Assembly: GCA_048013815.1 (NCBI GenBank)
Contig: CM106585.1
Span: 22,444,001 to 22,508,000 of the forward strand
Source: Setoptus koraiensis
Taxonomy: Eukaryota; Arthropoda
Direction: 5' to 3'
DNA length: 64,000 nucleotides
The notes under the pieces are model-generated. The model ran no database searches, had not been told where the DNA came from, and saw nothing but the letters and a program-made list of their open reading frames with translations. Positions 24,369-39,267 of this stretch are shown piece by piece. The number at the start of each line of letters is the position of its first letter. Position 1 is the stretch's first letter. Made by a program: the position numbers and the translations under genes.

Positions 24369-27300
24369 TCAATTCATCCATTTGCGGCAGTTTGGTGCCC
24401 CACATAAGCAGGATATCTTATGTGGTTCATCTTCTATGGCCAGCTTGTAGTCGTAGCCGAGCTATAAGTAGATATAGGTAATGAAATAATGTTAGTCGAA
24501 AAGTTTTGTGGTCGTAATTAGTTGAAAGTTTTTATCAACTATTCGTGAATAATAAAAACGTACCTCTTCTCCCTTGAGTATTTTTCTGTTAGCAATAATT
24601 AGAATTTTTCGCTCTCTGTCTATCTCTACCGCTTCCGCTACACAATTCGGACTGCATGAATGATTTATGTAACGGGCTAGACCTCCAGCTAAAGTTGCAT
24701 CTATGACACGGTTCTCATCCAATCTAAACATATAAATACCCCGATTCTATGGTGGAAGATTGTGTATAGATTGATGATATAAATTAGTTTCTTCTGATAA
24801 TCAAAGATTAAAATGAAATAGCGAGATTTCACTAGATTGAAGATACTTACATGTGCCTCATGAATACGTTCATTCCTTTCAGCTATTTCATTTCTGATTA
24901 GTAGACCAATATACTCGATGATCATCGTGTGTTTTTCAATGTCACGAGCCGCATACAATCCCAGACCTTGGACCTTAGAACGAGCTAATACTACGTTGTT
25001 CCTCCATTCACTTTTCATCTTTCGATATTGAGATGACTTCGAATGGACGAATTGTTTTATATAAGGGGAGCTGGAATCTCCGCCACTCAGCGATTGTAGA
25101 CGCGATTTAGACGCCGATGTTGTGTGTATTGTATGGGGCCGCTTGAAGTGTGTACGTAGCTTTGGTTCAGTCCTTGCGCAACCACTTGGGTTGATCGCCA
25201 GAGGCAACTCTAGGAGTGCTGACCTTCCAAATTTAAAATTATAGTCGGTCAAAGTCTCAATGCCAGGCAATGATTCTAAAATGCGCAATATTGATGGTTC
25301 TGTCAAACCGAACAAGCACTCGCCTGTGATGTAATCAGGGAATGTGTTTATTCTGTCCTTGCCTGTTGTTTTACGTAATTCCATGATCTTTTTAATTATT
25401 TGGCGCCATACCAGTTGAGGTGATGAGTCATTGAAAACAGTATCATCGTAACCTAGTTCTTCAGCTACGACCTTGAAGTTTGGCTTTCCTTCATTGTCTT
25501 CTATGGTGCAGATGTATTTGCATCTCTTATTTAGTCGTCGAAAACTCCAATAATATCTAATCACCTGATATCCAATGGGGTAGATGCTGTTGGGTGTATG
25601 GAAGGCCTGCAACTGATGAGGTAAGAGTTGACCAAAGTTTGAAAACACCAAACTACCGATACGCATGACCTGATTCTCTCCTTGGATCATCTCGGCGATT
25701 TGTGCTTGCTCGTCACGATTGACATAGACTCTCCTCTTCACTACGAAGGATGTTAACTCTTTTATGCCTAATGCGGATTTCTGTGAATGTTGCTTGCATT
25801 GTACAGATTTATCCTCATAGAATGAACAACGATCCTTGGTAGCACAACTGAAATGATAATAGTTGGAACATCTTGTCTTAAAGCACTTTAGTGTCGCACC
25901 TGGACGACGACACGATGAACAAGTCATCGCCTTCTTGCAAGCTAGCTCCACATTCACCAGTGCTCCATTGGTCAATTCATAAACATCTAGCGACCATAAG
26001 GCGCAATTTAAGTGGACCCACCTGTCGATGCTTAGGTTAAGTAAACGAGCTGGACCGTCAGTGTCACCATCGCCGCATTCATGGCATAATACACATTGGC
26101 GTGTATCTTCAATCATTTCTGTTACTTCACTGGGTTCGGCTAGAGATGCCTCCGATGTAAGGGTCCGCTCGTTTGCTTTTCTTCTGATGTATGGTCGCAC
26201 TTGAATGTAATCCTCTCCAACCGGCCAAGCGGGAACAATGTCTTTATTCTTCTTTAGACGTAGATTTGACCGAACTAGTTGCTTGGATGTGGAGCCCTGT
26301 TGAGAGTTAGTGCTTGGGGCAGGTATTTCTATCACAGGTTTTGTTGGTACACTTCCAACATCAGACGTTGGCTGGGATAGCATGACAACATTTGGTTGTT
26401 CTGGTTGGGATGGGCCAGAATCGTTTTGTTGAAGTTCCTGGATCTTGCTAGCAAACAATGTAGGCGTCCAGCGGGCATATCTAACACCCAACCACATTTT
26501 TACGGATGGCTTGAGGTCACTGGGGCAAGATCCTTGCTGAGGGGAGACACATTCAGACAATTGTCCCACACGGCTCGTTGTAAGATCCTCGTCATCTTCC
26601 ATCATGGGACTCATGGGTGGCAAACCTTGCAACGTTTTGATGTTAAACAATTGCTTATTTTGTTGCTGATTCAATTTGTAAGTCGCGTCGAGATGACAAT
26701 TTGTGGTAGTAACGACGGATTCAGAGTTGGTTTGAGACCTGTTGCAAGTGACATGTTGAGTGTAACAGTTTACGCTACAAAATGCCGCTTCTCCAAACTG
26801 ACGACCAGCAGTCTCGCCTGAAGCGGAAGACGATGAAGAGGAGGAACTAGTTGCGATAATCTTTTTTCTGATTCCACAATCCGTTATGATATTTCTACAC
26901 TCGTAACAAAATTCAGGTTTCTTGTCAACAGATTGGGAATCGGAATCATCCAAGGACGACGGTAATCCGACGTTGATTTGGGCTTCGTTAGAGACAGATT
27001 TTTGATCGAACTTCAATCCACTAGTAGGAGATTCTGATTTAGAATTTGTTACAAGCTTCAAACTAGAGCTCAAACCACTCGTCCCAACCGACATCAATTG
27101 ATTATCAGCGCTGGTTGGTAGAGGTTCTAAACTAGTGGATGGAACAGCCAAAAGTCTTGATAGTGAGTTAAGAACTCTTTTCACACCATCGGCCTCGTCA
27201 TCAGTAAGAGTCAACGTGACTGCGACATTGCCATGTTCCTTAAGCAACATACTGAGAGAGGTTCCGTTCGGACCTTGCCTGGCTTTTGCTAAGTTCTCTC

Positions 27301-30300
27301 TATTGATCCTCAAGTTTTCTTTATCATGGTCGACATCAACCGATACCGATGTCTCGGGTCCAGGAGAAACAGACATTTCACGCTTGATGGGAACATTCAT
27401 GTACATGGGAAGCGATGGTGAGCCTCGATCATTATTGTTTTGATCATGCGCCTCAATCTCTACTTTGATACCACCAGAACTCAAATCATCCGATGCTTTG
27501 GTCCTCATGCCACATGATAATTCTCTCAAACAATGACGTCTACTATATTCTCCGTAATCGTTCCAGCCGTCTAAAGATTGTGTATCGATCTCAGGACTCG
27601 ATGGTGAAATAATAGAGTCAGGACTATCACAATCACGCGAATGTAAGTCAGGTGTGAGACGTGAGTTATAAACCTCCAAAGATGGTTCACTGAGATCTGG
27701 GGGAAATTCTTCATGATAGAATCCTACTTGGCGTCTTGCATTCATATTAAGTTTATTACCTCCAACCAATGAATGATTCATCGATACAGATCCATTGCCA
27801 AATGGACCTCGCAATCTTGACTCTCTTGAGTTCAGGTCACCACTCGCAAAGATTGAGCAAATATTGTAGTTGATGGTGAGGTCGGGTTCGCGAATTGGCA
27901 CTTTGGGAAATTCATTTTTCAGCCTAGCTGAGAGAGCAGCATAAACAGAGTCTAAAGGATCACCGCTGGGATAGTTATTGTTTGATTTAGAGAGATTGGA
28001 TCTTCTTATTCTCTTCTTCGTTGGCGGCTGAGAGCTAGAGCTATCTCCTTGATTCAGACAGGAATTGTCTCCTACTTTTAGAGATGCATTCGATAAATCT
28101 GCCTGCGACTTTGATCTTTTATTGGGGCCTCTGGGTTTGCGCTTGGGTTTTACTTCCTTCGGTGGGGGTGTAGGTTCTTTTTCAAGAAGAGCCCGTCTCT
28201 CAGCCAAGTCATTCTTACGTTTGTCAGATGGGGCTTTGCTACTGCCCATATTAGCAGACAACAAAGTTGATGGATGCTGTTGTTGAGGTTTTCCATTCTG
28301 TACTTTAATTTTTTTTGCTGGCTGCTGAATGTTCCTCTGCGCTCCTACGGATTCTTGCATGGGCTCTGAGTTTTGAATTCTCTGGTCGAACGATGCCGAT
28401 GCTACAGAATGCTCGCTTGAAGATATTGATTGCTGTTGAATTTGCGCCAATGGGCCATTCGTCATAGTTTGTTGCAGCACTGGATTCAATGTATTCAGCA
28501 CAATTTTCACATCATGTTGAGGCGCAGGTATATTATCGGCGCAAACTGAAGCGTTCGTAACTGAGGAGCTGTTGCCAGGAATCAAATTCGATATAGAAAC
28601 ATGATCACTGGCATTTGTATTAGTTATAACACAGCCAACATTTCTATTGTTGTCTAACTGTAAGGAGATAGTAGGTATTGAGGGTCTTGGGGGAGATTTG
28701 TTTTGCAAAGATGGGTGTAATATTGGACAAACATCGGCTAGCTTCCCATCTGGTGTAGGTGTATCAGCAGATGAACAGTTTCCTAACAATTGTTTCAAAA
28801 GTTGATTTTGTGCAGATCCTTGGGCGTTTGATTCTTCTTGGCCACCTGATGAGGTATCAAAAGACGAACGGCCAGAGCATACTTTCCTATTCTGTATCGA
28901 TGTATTACAAGCGCCCGGCAGATAAGATTGCGTTCCACTTTGCATGTGTTCCGTCTTACTACCAGCAAAGTCACGTTCATTTTCTGCTTTAGATTGAGTG
29001 GAGTTTGTTATATAAATTATAGATTGCTGCTGGTTGAACTGCTGATTTTCTTCATTTGATGAAGAAGCACCCTGTAACTGAGAATGTTGGGATTGACTGG
29101 TATCACTGACAGTTGTACTTGGTGCTACGGAGGAAGGAGGGTGAGCGCTGCCTTCACTAGACATGGTGGATGATTGAGTGTCGACATGGGAACCCGGTTG
29201 GTTTTCTGAATTAGATGTATTTGTAGATTGTATTGAGAAGTTCACAGCTCCATTCTCACAACCTGGGCCTGGGTCTGACATAACAAACTCCATAGATGTG
29301 ATTGCCTCGCTAACGATTGGATTTTTCTGATCTTGGTGCATGATTTGATCGCCTCCAGGCCTTATGATTTGGTAGTGTTGTTGTGGTTGCTGATACATTC
29401 TCTGCTGCTGCTGTTGCTGCTGGTGGATCATATTTGGCTGCTGTTGAACCATGTATTGACCAGGATGCATTGGTCGTCGCATCGTCATTTGTTGTTGAGG
29501 TATAAGCTGTTGTTGGCCTGAATACACCACCTGTTGTTGGGGCTGACCTTGATTGGGTAGATACTGCTGATGGTGTTGCGGTTGTTGCATTGTATTCTGG
29601 TTGTGATTATCCACAAATCCTTGCTGGTATTGATGCTGTGGCACCTGTTGTATTCTAGTCACTTGGCCATGCATTTGCTGTTGTTGAGGGTTGAATTGTT
29701 GCTGCTGGCCTAGATGTTGCATGCTTGTTTGGTTAGTAAACCTCTGTTGGGGTCTAAACTGCTGCTGTTGGGGCTGCGGTTGTTGCTGTTGATAGTTTGG
29801 ATGTATCTGCCGGGTAACCTGAGGTTGTCGTATGATTGGCTGGTTTTGATACTGTTGTTGATTTTGAGGCTGATTAGATAAAGTTCGTGGGTGGTTACCA
29901 GGATTATATTGGGCAGGTTGTCTTGGACCGTTATATTGTGCACCCTGTATGTTGTTGAGCGGTTGCTGATGCTGAACATGCTGTTCTGAGTAATTAGGTT
30001 GGGGTTGATGTTGCTGCTGTTGGTAGACTTGTTGCACTTGCTGCGGTGGTGTCCCCTGGTGTTGATGCATGATAGGATCCATCTGATTGATACGTCGCTG
30101 CTCAATATCACCACGCTTTTCATCCTCCCGTTCGGAGCCCTCAAGATAGTGTTCGATATTCTCATCCAGGATGTTGTTTTTACCAGAGGTTATACTATCG
30201 CCTTTATCAGGTTCGGGGTCTGCGTATTCCAATATATTGAAATCAGGGCCTAGGTCTCTCAGATCATCTTCATCTTCTACAACATTCTGGAGTTGATCGT

Positions 30301-33300
30301 CGATCTGGTCAGCTGTCAAAGAGGACTGCGGGTGCATTTGATATTGTTGTTGTATCTGCTGTTGCTGCATTTGTTGTTGTTGTAACTGCTGCTGCTGTTG
30401 TAGTTGCTGTTGCTGAAGCTGTTGCTGTTGTTGTACTTGTTGTTGCTGCATTTGTTGTTGCTGCATTTGTTGTTGTTGAACCTGCTGCTGTTGCATTTGA
30501 GGCGCCTGTTGTTGTATCTGTTGCTGTTGTTGTTGCTGCTGATGTTGTTGTGATTGTTGTTGCTGCATCTGCTGCTGCTGATATATACGGGGCTGATTTA
30601 TTACATGTTGGGGATGTTGGGGTTGTTGCTGTTGCTGTTGCTGTTGTATGGGCATGGATTGAGAGAGTTGCCTCCTCACAGGTACAGGCTGATTAGCTAC
30701 TTGGTACACAGTCTGATTTTGAGCCAGCGGTTGTTGGACATATTGCTGATTCTGATGAACTTGATTGACTGGCCCTTGGCCTACAAAGTTACTTGCAGGT
30801 TGGTTGACCTGATGATATTGCTGCTGTCCTGGCTGCATCATTTGTTGTAGAGGCTGCTGCTGGTGATTTACATAGCGTGGCTGAGGTCGAATCTGGTATG
30901 GCTGTTGCTGATGAGAGTAGTTTTGAGTTGTTGTTCTCTGTTGTCCAAGTTGAGTTCGCATTTGTTGTGGTGGTCCTGCTGGATATGGCATCTGCTGTCC
31001 GCCAGGTCCAGGAATAATTCTAGGTTGAGGATGGGGCATTCGTTGATTGTATTGATTGGGAACCGGCCCGGGAGACTGCTGATGTATGACTTGCATTTGG
31101 TTGCCATCAGCATAGACGTTTTGTTGTGCGGATTGTTGTGGGTGTGATTGCATTTGCTGTGGCTGATTAAACATCTGCTGATTACCCATCATATTAGGAT
31201 CACCTACGTGTTTGTTCATATCCTCTTCTAAATATTCGACACTTTCTTGACTATGACTTGGTCGAACTAGATCTGACTGTGATCTATTTCGCTGCATCAT
31301 TGGTGAAAATGGACTAGGAATAGGTCCACTAGGTGTACGCGGTTGTTGATGTGATAGAAAAGGGCTCATCGGTTGAGGAGCAGAATGTTGAACGACAAAT
31401 GGACTCATAGGTTGATTTTGATTGTTTGGGTCAGTGCCACTATGGGGCCGGGGAGTTGCAGGCGGCGTTAGGGAAGAGGAAGCAGTATTCGTCTGTGGAT
31501 AAATAGTTGCAGGAGACTGAGGTGAGAAGGGTGATCTTTGTTGCACTGGCGAAGGCCTCGGCGTTGATGGAGGCATGGCATAAGGGTCAGAAGAGGCAAT
31601 AGGTGGTCTCACTCTAGAAACTTGAATTAAATTAGCAGGACTAGGCATAGATCCTTGTTTATCATTAAGAGGCCCAGAAGGTGATTTCCCAGGATGAGGC
31701 ATACGATGACTGAAATTTGAATTGCTCACTTGTTGGGGTGGTTGCATCGGAGCTGGAGTATGTGGTGAATCGTGTGAGTAAATCGACTGCCCCTGTTGAA
31801 TATTACTTTGCTGTTGGGCGATATTATCAGATTGAGCCACCATTACAGGTTCGTTGTTGTTATTTATTTGGGATTGTGCGCGAAGCTGTGGGGGCAAAAA
31901 TCGGTTATTGTTTGGATGCATATCAGAATGTATAGGTTGCTTCCATCTCGTGTCATTGACGTTCACCATTGATACGACAGCAGGAGGATTTTGGTGCGTA
32001 GGTGTCATCATTTGTTGGGGCATGGGAGATTGCGGACAGTGAACTTGTCCCGGAACAAATTTCGCGTCTTTGGCATTAGTTGGTGGCGCTTTCTTTTGCT
32101 GAGAAGAAATGGGATCTACCTGCTTGTTTGCAACTTTATTTGCTGATCTGTTGTCACGAGCTTTTTGCAAGAAAGGTTGCCTCTCCTCCTGGGATAGCTG
32201 CCTCCAAAGTTTTTGTATTTGTTTGGCACGCTCTGACCACACAGGATATTCTATTTTGAGGTTAGGGTGCTTAGTATTGCAATAGAGGACAGGTGAAATA
32301 GTGGCTAACAGGCCTAGAGGTTCATCTACCTCCATTTTGGCAAAATTCTTCTTGCCTTGTGAAATGGTGCTGTCGGAGTTGTCAGCCCCTGCTTGTTGCC
32401 AACTAGAATCACTCACTTGGGGACTGAATTGACGCGCAGTTTCTGAACATCCGCCCCAAGGTGATGATGGCGTATTGTAGTGGTTATTTGCATCTGATCC
32501 CATAGAAGTTGTAGGTGACATCTGTGATTGCTGGAGACCGGTGGAATGGTGTAGGGATTGCGGTTGTGCTGGTGAAGGCATAGAAACTTTAGATGTGGCC
32601 GATTGAGGCCTATGTTGTGTGGGTAGACGCGGTGATGATATAGCACCCCTAGGAGACATACTAATAGATGGGGAGGCAATCGGTCCGTTGATAGCTCCAG
32701 TGCTTCCTGAGTTAATGGGTGGCTGTTCGATAAGACATGGTTGATTTACCATCGGACTCATCATGTTGTTGATTTGTATGTTCGATTGCATATTCTGCTG
32801 CATGCCTGGTTGAAGATTGGGTTGCATGTTCTGGTGCATGTTGGATTGCACATTAGCAGGTACACCATTTAAAGTATTAGATTGAACATGATGCATCTGG
32901 ACATTCGTCGGAACATAAGTAATCTGACTATTAGAAATTGTTTGTTGTGATTGTTGTTGTAGTTGACTTTGTTGAGGTTGCATCTGCTGAACAACATGAG
33001 GTCGAATATTGTTGCTCATAATCTGCCTTGGCTGAGAATGCATTCCTTGATGAACGGTTGGTGATTGTGGCTGATTCGGTTGTGGCATCTGATAAGGAGG
33101 CATAACACTAGTGGATGGAATGGGCTGACTCTGAGGTTCGAAATCTTGGGGTTGTGCTATTACATCCAGCTTCTGACCCATTGCACTAGGACTGAATACA
33201 TTGAGAAGCTCTTCGACATCTTTGCTGTCAAATTGAGTCAAACTATTATCTCCAACGATATTAAGGTCAAACTCAGGACCAAATAGCACTGAGTCTATAG

Positions 33301-35494
33301 CATCTTTTTTATTGTCGGCGGATGTATCATCCAGATCAGCTCCAGCTAAGCCTTCTCTATCGTTGGTCAATATTTCCATGAGATCCTCATCTTTCGGTAT
33401 CTGCAATACGTCAAAATCACGATCATGATAAGTCTCATCTTGTACACTATTGGGTAATCTAATCTCGGTTGAGCCTTTAGCTTTCGTCTTGGTTGAGACC
33501 ACGGTGTTTTCTATCCTCTCGCCGATAAGATCGTTTCGTCCATTTTCAGTTGGGTGTTTTTCACCCTCGAAAAAGTTTTTCAAGGAGGTTTCGCAATCAT
33601 TGAGTTTAGTTGGCATATCGTCTGTTTTGGAGCAATTGTTCAGTAATTCTTTACCGAAGAAAGCTTCCTGCATATACGGTGGGTAGACATCAATTATCTG
33701 AGTCTTCTTCTTTGGTTTTTTCCTAATACGTTTAGGCTTTGAGCCGGCAATATCAGCGGTAGCTTCGGATTGCGAAAGTTGGGAGACATTAGCCTCGTGG
33801 TGAGGTTCGCCATTAAGACTGCAATTTAGGTCTTCGTCTTTGTTGAGTCTCACTCCTCTCTGTCGAACAGAAAATCCGCCTATGCCCACTTTACTCAACT
33901 TTCGTTGGCGCTTTTTCTTGCCATCTTCCTCACCAATTTTACCATCACCAGTGGCAGTTTTACTTTCATCGTCCTCGTCTTTGATAAAATCATCGTTGAA
34001 TAGATCCTCCAGTTTTGATTGATTTTTGGTTCCACGTTTGGCTCGAACTCTCTTGGCTGGCTCGAGTTGCTGAGCCTTGATAAATGTCAAACCACTATCA
34101 GTCAGATAAACTCCATCCATAAGATGCCCAGGTATTTGACTGGTCTCTTCACTATTTGTCAATTTAATTTCTCCTTCTGCAGATAGTGCTTGAGTGTTGC
34201 ATGTTGAATCATCTAAACTGACCATAGGGTTATCTATGTTTTCTAAACCTTTGCTTGCGCCAGAATCCTGCTGCCGAATATCGTTACTTCTGGAGTTTGA
34301 TGAGGAAGATAACTCTTGCAAAGGTGAAAGGTCTATCGAATCGTGTGATTTGAGGTCACCGGTCGTGTATATGCCATTAATTTCAAACTGATCAGCTGAA
34401 GAGGATGAATAAAGATTAGTTGTGAATGAGGAAGTCAGCTTGTGGTCACTTGAAGAAAAAAGAAGTGATGATGAAGGCCTTTTGATTTCACCAATATTGA
34501 AATTGCTGTCGGTGTTCAATATGGTTAAAGGTGCAGACTTTGGACGTGAGAACTCGAGCTGTTTCAGATTGTCATCTGTCGAGGATTTGATGATATCAGT
34601 AGAGTTGATATTGTGATAAAATTTGATTCTGTCATTTTTCGAAGAATCCGAGGTGTCGTCCGTGGTTGGAGCGTTGCTTTCTACGTTAATAGGTGACTTT
34701 TGTTGCACATGATTTGAATGGTTGTTCTTTTTAATTGTTTCGTCATTAAAACCATCCATTTGTTGATTACTATGGCCTGAGGGATCAATCGTTTTTCCAT
34801 GGACTAAATGAACAGGCAATTCGTCTTTTAGCCTACACATGATACATTTATACTCTAGTTCATGTGCTTTGAAACAATCATCTAAATCTTTAATCTGGTC
34901 GCAATGTGCATGTAACCAACGCTCACAATTTATACATTTAATGAGAAGGTCCTTGGGTTGATAATCAATTTTGCATTTTGGACAAGTAGTTAGACTAGAA
35001 CATGGTCCACATTCTGTGTAATTCTTTTGCCAGTGAGAATTGTGACCAGGCGAACGATTTCCACATATCTGGCAAAAAACACTAAGGGCTACACAAAGTT
35101 TGCACTTCCAGGCTTCTCGTGGCACTTCATCTAGCGGTGGGTTCAGACAGTAAGTATGAAAGCTCATATCACACTCTTCGCATAATAACAATTTTCCTTC
35201 GTCTCCAGGAAGGCCACATTCTTCACACACGGTACATTCTAGGCAGCGCCAGCCCTTGGTCACTACAACTTCAATACCTTTAATCTTGACACAGGAAGGA
35301 TGGTAACATTGTCCACATTGCCAGCAAGATATAAGATTTCCTTCATCATTTTTGCCTAAACTGCCGCATATCGTACAAATATCTTGAGATAGTATATAAT
35401 TGTCTCTTTTTGAGCAAAGAACTAGGGTAGGCCGATGCTCCGTAGTGGTTAGCATGGATGATGATGGTGAGGATTTCAATCGTTGAGCTGCCAT
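24369..35494 (-). CDS. KMT2C/D: KMT2C/D (MLL3/4) histone H3K4 methyltransferase, undivided
   Basis: Three exons (35494-24851, 24746-24564, 24461-24369) encode about 3,639 residues. The enzyme places H3K4 mono-methylation at enhancers within the COMPASS-like complex. In order: N-terminal PHD fingers (from about residue 38, CTICGSLG, then CEECGLPGDEGKLLLCEECD); an HMG-like box near 1060-1120 (NLKIEYPVWSERAKQIQ); poly-Gln tracts, the longest near 1640-1720; an extended PHD near 3130-3235 (CVLCHECGDGD, CSSCRRPGATLKC); FYRN and FYRC near 3270-3370; and SET (GLGLYAARDIEK, RYINHSCSPNC, LGYDYKLAIED), ending with a post-SET CLCGAPNCRKWMN. Both introns are phase 0 with GTAAGT and GTACGT donors. The first exon is 10.6 kb. 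Drosophila splits this protein into Lpt and trr; here it is one gene. Confidence 0.96.
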
Positions 35495-35599
35495 AATAGT
35501 TGCACATTACATGCGTGATCATAAGTAAGTAATATTGATGTTTTGCTACATAAGTTCAGTTGGGTGAATTATTATGTATACATTTATGTATCGATATAT

Positions 35600-36589
<990 letters not shown>

Positions 36590-36669
36590 ATTACGCGAGA
36601 CGAGTGCACTGTACAAAAGTAGCCAACAATAAATTTCCATTGGGTCATTGCCAACTTTTGTCTCCTCGG

Positions 36670-37620
36670 CGCAGATGTTTTTTATAGATTTGGATAGATA
36701 TCCTTTTGTGGGTATACCTCTGTACAGCTCCATTAGGAGCGAAATATTACGTTTAAGCATCGAATTAGCCTCGACTGCTCAGAGAGATCAGTTCGTTGAG
36801 CAACCGAATGACATTTTGAAAGTAAAAGCCCAACGTTTATCAAATCAGTGTGATGTCATTGTCAGAAACATAGACGATAGTTTGATCATTCAGCCCACCT
36901 ACCTCGATGTTGTTAACGTTAAAAAGAAACCCGATGAAGAGTATGGTATAGTTCTGAGGTCTTTGTGTTTTGGCGTTCACCTCATAGAGCAAGTTATCTT
37001 TCAATCTCCCTCTCATCGATCAGGCAGAATTTGCGAAGGTGACGAAATTGTTCAAGTTGATTATCAAACAGTAGTTGGTTGGACCATGCCAAACGTTATG
37101 GAGTTCGTTAAGAAATTCTCCACCGAAGTAATCTTGACCATCAGAAAGAGGCCTACACATAGTAATATACCCAGTCAAGTATCAATCATAAAACCTTATA
37201 ATGATATGTGGAAAATGGTGGCGACAATGAACGAAAAACGACCAGTTCAAGAGAAGAGTGTCAATCAGTGGAAGTATAGTTTCTGTTAGTGATCTAAGTC
37301 AGGATTCTCTTACGATACCTTCCATTGCAGCTCCAAATAGAACTTTGATAACAAAGAATAGCTCGCCAACATCATCACTATCAAATAACGCAAAAGACAG
37401 CCTAATCAAGAGTGTCTCGAACGACCCAACTAGACTTTACTTGCACACTCTGAGTATAGAAATCCAGCCAGAACACCGAAATAAAATGGACAGCCTAATA
37501 TCCGACAATTGTTTGAGGAACAATCACCATATAAGCCCAAATTATTGCAGCGTTAGTAGCGATGAGAATCTTGGTATAGAAATCACACGTCTATCCAGAC
37601 AACGTGGACTTTGTTGATGC
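36670..37620 (+). pseudogene. Inverted partial copy of CNK (CRIC end, PDZ and linker)
   Basis: This block repeats the CNK gene at 41050-42750 in the opposite orientation. It starts at the codons for DRYPFVGIPLYSS and runs through the PDZ domain almost base for base: I count about five differences in roughly 560 bases. It lacks the SAM domain and any start codon of its own. A segment present in the full gene between IIKPY and SISGSIVSV is missing and replaced by a short unrelated stretch, so the frame changes near 37250. Similarity ends near SSDEN (about 37570). It is most likely a recent truncated duplicate of the host gene; the near identity means either a very young event or gene conversion. 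Confidence 0.8.
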
Positions 37621-38016
37621 GCGTTCTCCAGCGCGTAATTTAAACATTCTCGATATCGGATATCCGATGTTGAATACCCGAATAACAAGTTTCAATACAT
37701 ATTCTGAAGCTGACCAAGCGCGCTTTCGGGATGCTATATATGCGGCGAACCCTCACACACCTCCATAAACTGTTCCTATATTTCGTCTTCCATGCAGATA
37801 TTTATGCAAAAGCGCAAATTGTGATACATGAAATCTGTTTGTATGGTACCTCCCTCTCCGTCTGGGGCGCACACGCGCACTAGTTTTCATTTTGTCGACG
37901 GAAACACTCAGCTGCTTTTGTTGTGTACTAAATCGGCTAACGACCATCACCGATGGATCTTTACTGCTGATTGCATCACTGTTTTGATTGTGTCTTTACT
38001 CATTGAACTCAGTTAA
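37578..38016 (+). pseudogene. PH-domain-like fragments after the CNK copy
   Basis: Two short open segments follow the CNK copy. The first (about 37588-37767) reads YPDNVDFVDAR and later TSFNTYSEADQARFRDAIYA, like the last strands and C-terminal helix of a PH domain. The second (about 37828-38016) reads TSFHFVDGNTQLLLLC and NDHHRWIFTAD, again PH-like. CNK proteins normally end with a PH domain, which is not seen after the full CNK gene here. These may be remnants of that lost end. They are in different frames and no complete PH fold can be read. The assignment rests on pattern only. Confidence 0.35.
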
Positions 38017-39267
38017 TACGAGTGCATTTCAAGTCTCGAAAATATTCTCAGATGAATTCTCAGCAACCATGTGCTGATATTCTGATACAAGTGTCACCTG
38101 TCACTGATGTAGCAATCGATCTTGTTGAGTATCAACCTGAAGAGCCCCGTATGCAAAAATAGACAACACTTTCAATCACATATGTTCAAACACCATCAAC
38201 TTCAGAACACCACGCAGTTCGGACATTGAGTGCTCAAAAATATCGGTCGGTAGATATATTAGTTCTGCATAATACAATTATATTTCAAATCAATTGTTGT
38301 CTATCGTATCGCTATGTGACGAAATACCGCTCTCTTGTAGTCAATGACATACTAATGTGAACATCGATTGTTTTAGATATAGACTTGAATAATTACTTTT
38401 TTATGATAGTAACAAACAATCCATCATTTGGAAAGTTACAACAAGCCAAGTAAGCCAAAATTAGAATCCGTGTTAGCTGACTCATGCTTACTGATGACAT
38501 TGGAATAAACAAATGTATTCAATGAAGAGAATAAAAAGCTGATAGACAATGTTGAGCGTGAATCTGTTTGCGATGGATTACTATAAAAACTTGCCAGTTA
38601 TTAATATTGATCTGATTCTACATTATACTAGTCACTCACACCACCACTGCTGCCATATTCGCAATGCATCCTCAAACTCAATGTCGATCAAATTGATAGT
38701 TATCCGTATCTGATGTTACAACTACTATTTCTATCATCATATAATATATTATATTGGATTGAAGTGCCATATTGGTGTCTTTATCTGCAATGTGAAAGCA
38801 ACGAAGCCATTGCAGATGAAGGCAAATAAATCATAAAGCAAGTAGAATTCCCTCATTATCTTTATGAAGTTGGAAGCAGATAGTGGACTCTCATCAACCG
38901 TGCAAGCAAAAAGAGATGGTTAATTTAAACTCGAAATTAATCTATTGACGCCCTATATGACCCAGTCTCTTGCATTTCCCGACAAATATTCCTTTTTTTT
39001 CACAACGAAACAACCAACACCTAGTTCGCAGGTGGCTTGGCGCCAACGTATTATATGTCATATGCTTTATTACAAAAAGAACTGATTTTTTTACATCGTT
39101 GCAAATGTGCTCACATTGAAACTAATTTCCGAAACCTCATCCACAACAGTAAAATTGAAAATCTCCTTCTTTTGACTGACAATTAACACTCATTCATTTA
39201 AACAAGTGCATCGTACATACAAGATAATACCAAGCGAATCAAGCAAGATCTCGAGAAGGATCAAAAC
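38017..39267. other. AT-rich spacer before choline/ethanolamine kinase
   Basis: No coding sequence, RNA gene or repeat family is recognised. The right part must include the kinase promoter and 5' untranslated region. Confidence 0.45.

Noticed and set aside
29333-31147. Leu-rich plus-strand and Asn/Thr-rich minus-strand open frames
   Set aside because: They are shadows of the Gln-rich part of KMT2C/D, where CAA/CAG repeats leave other frames open.
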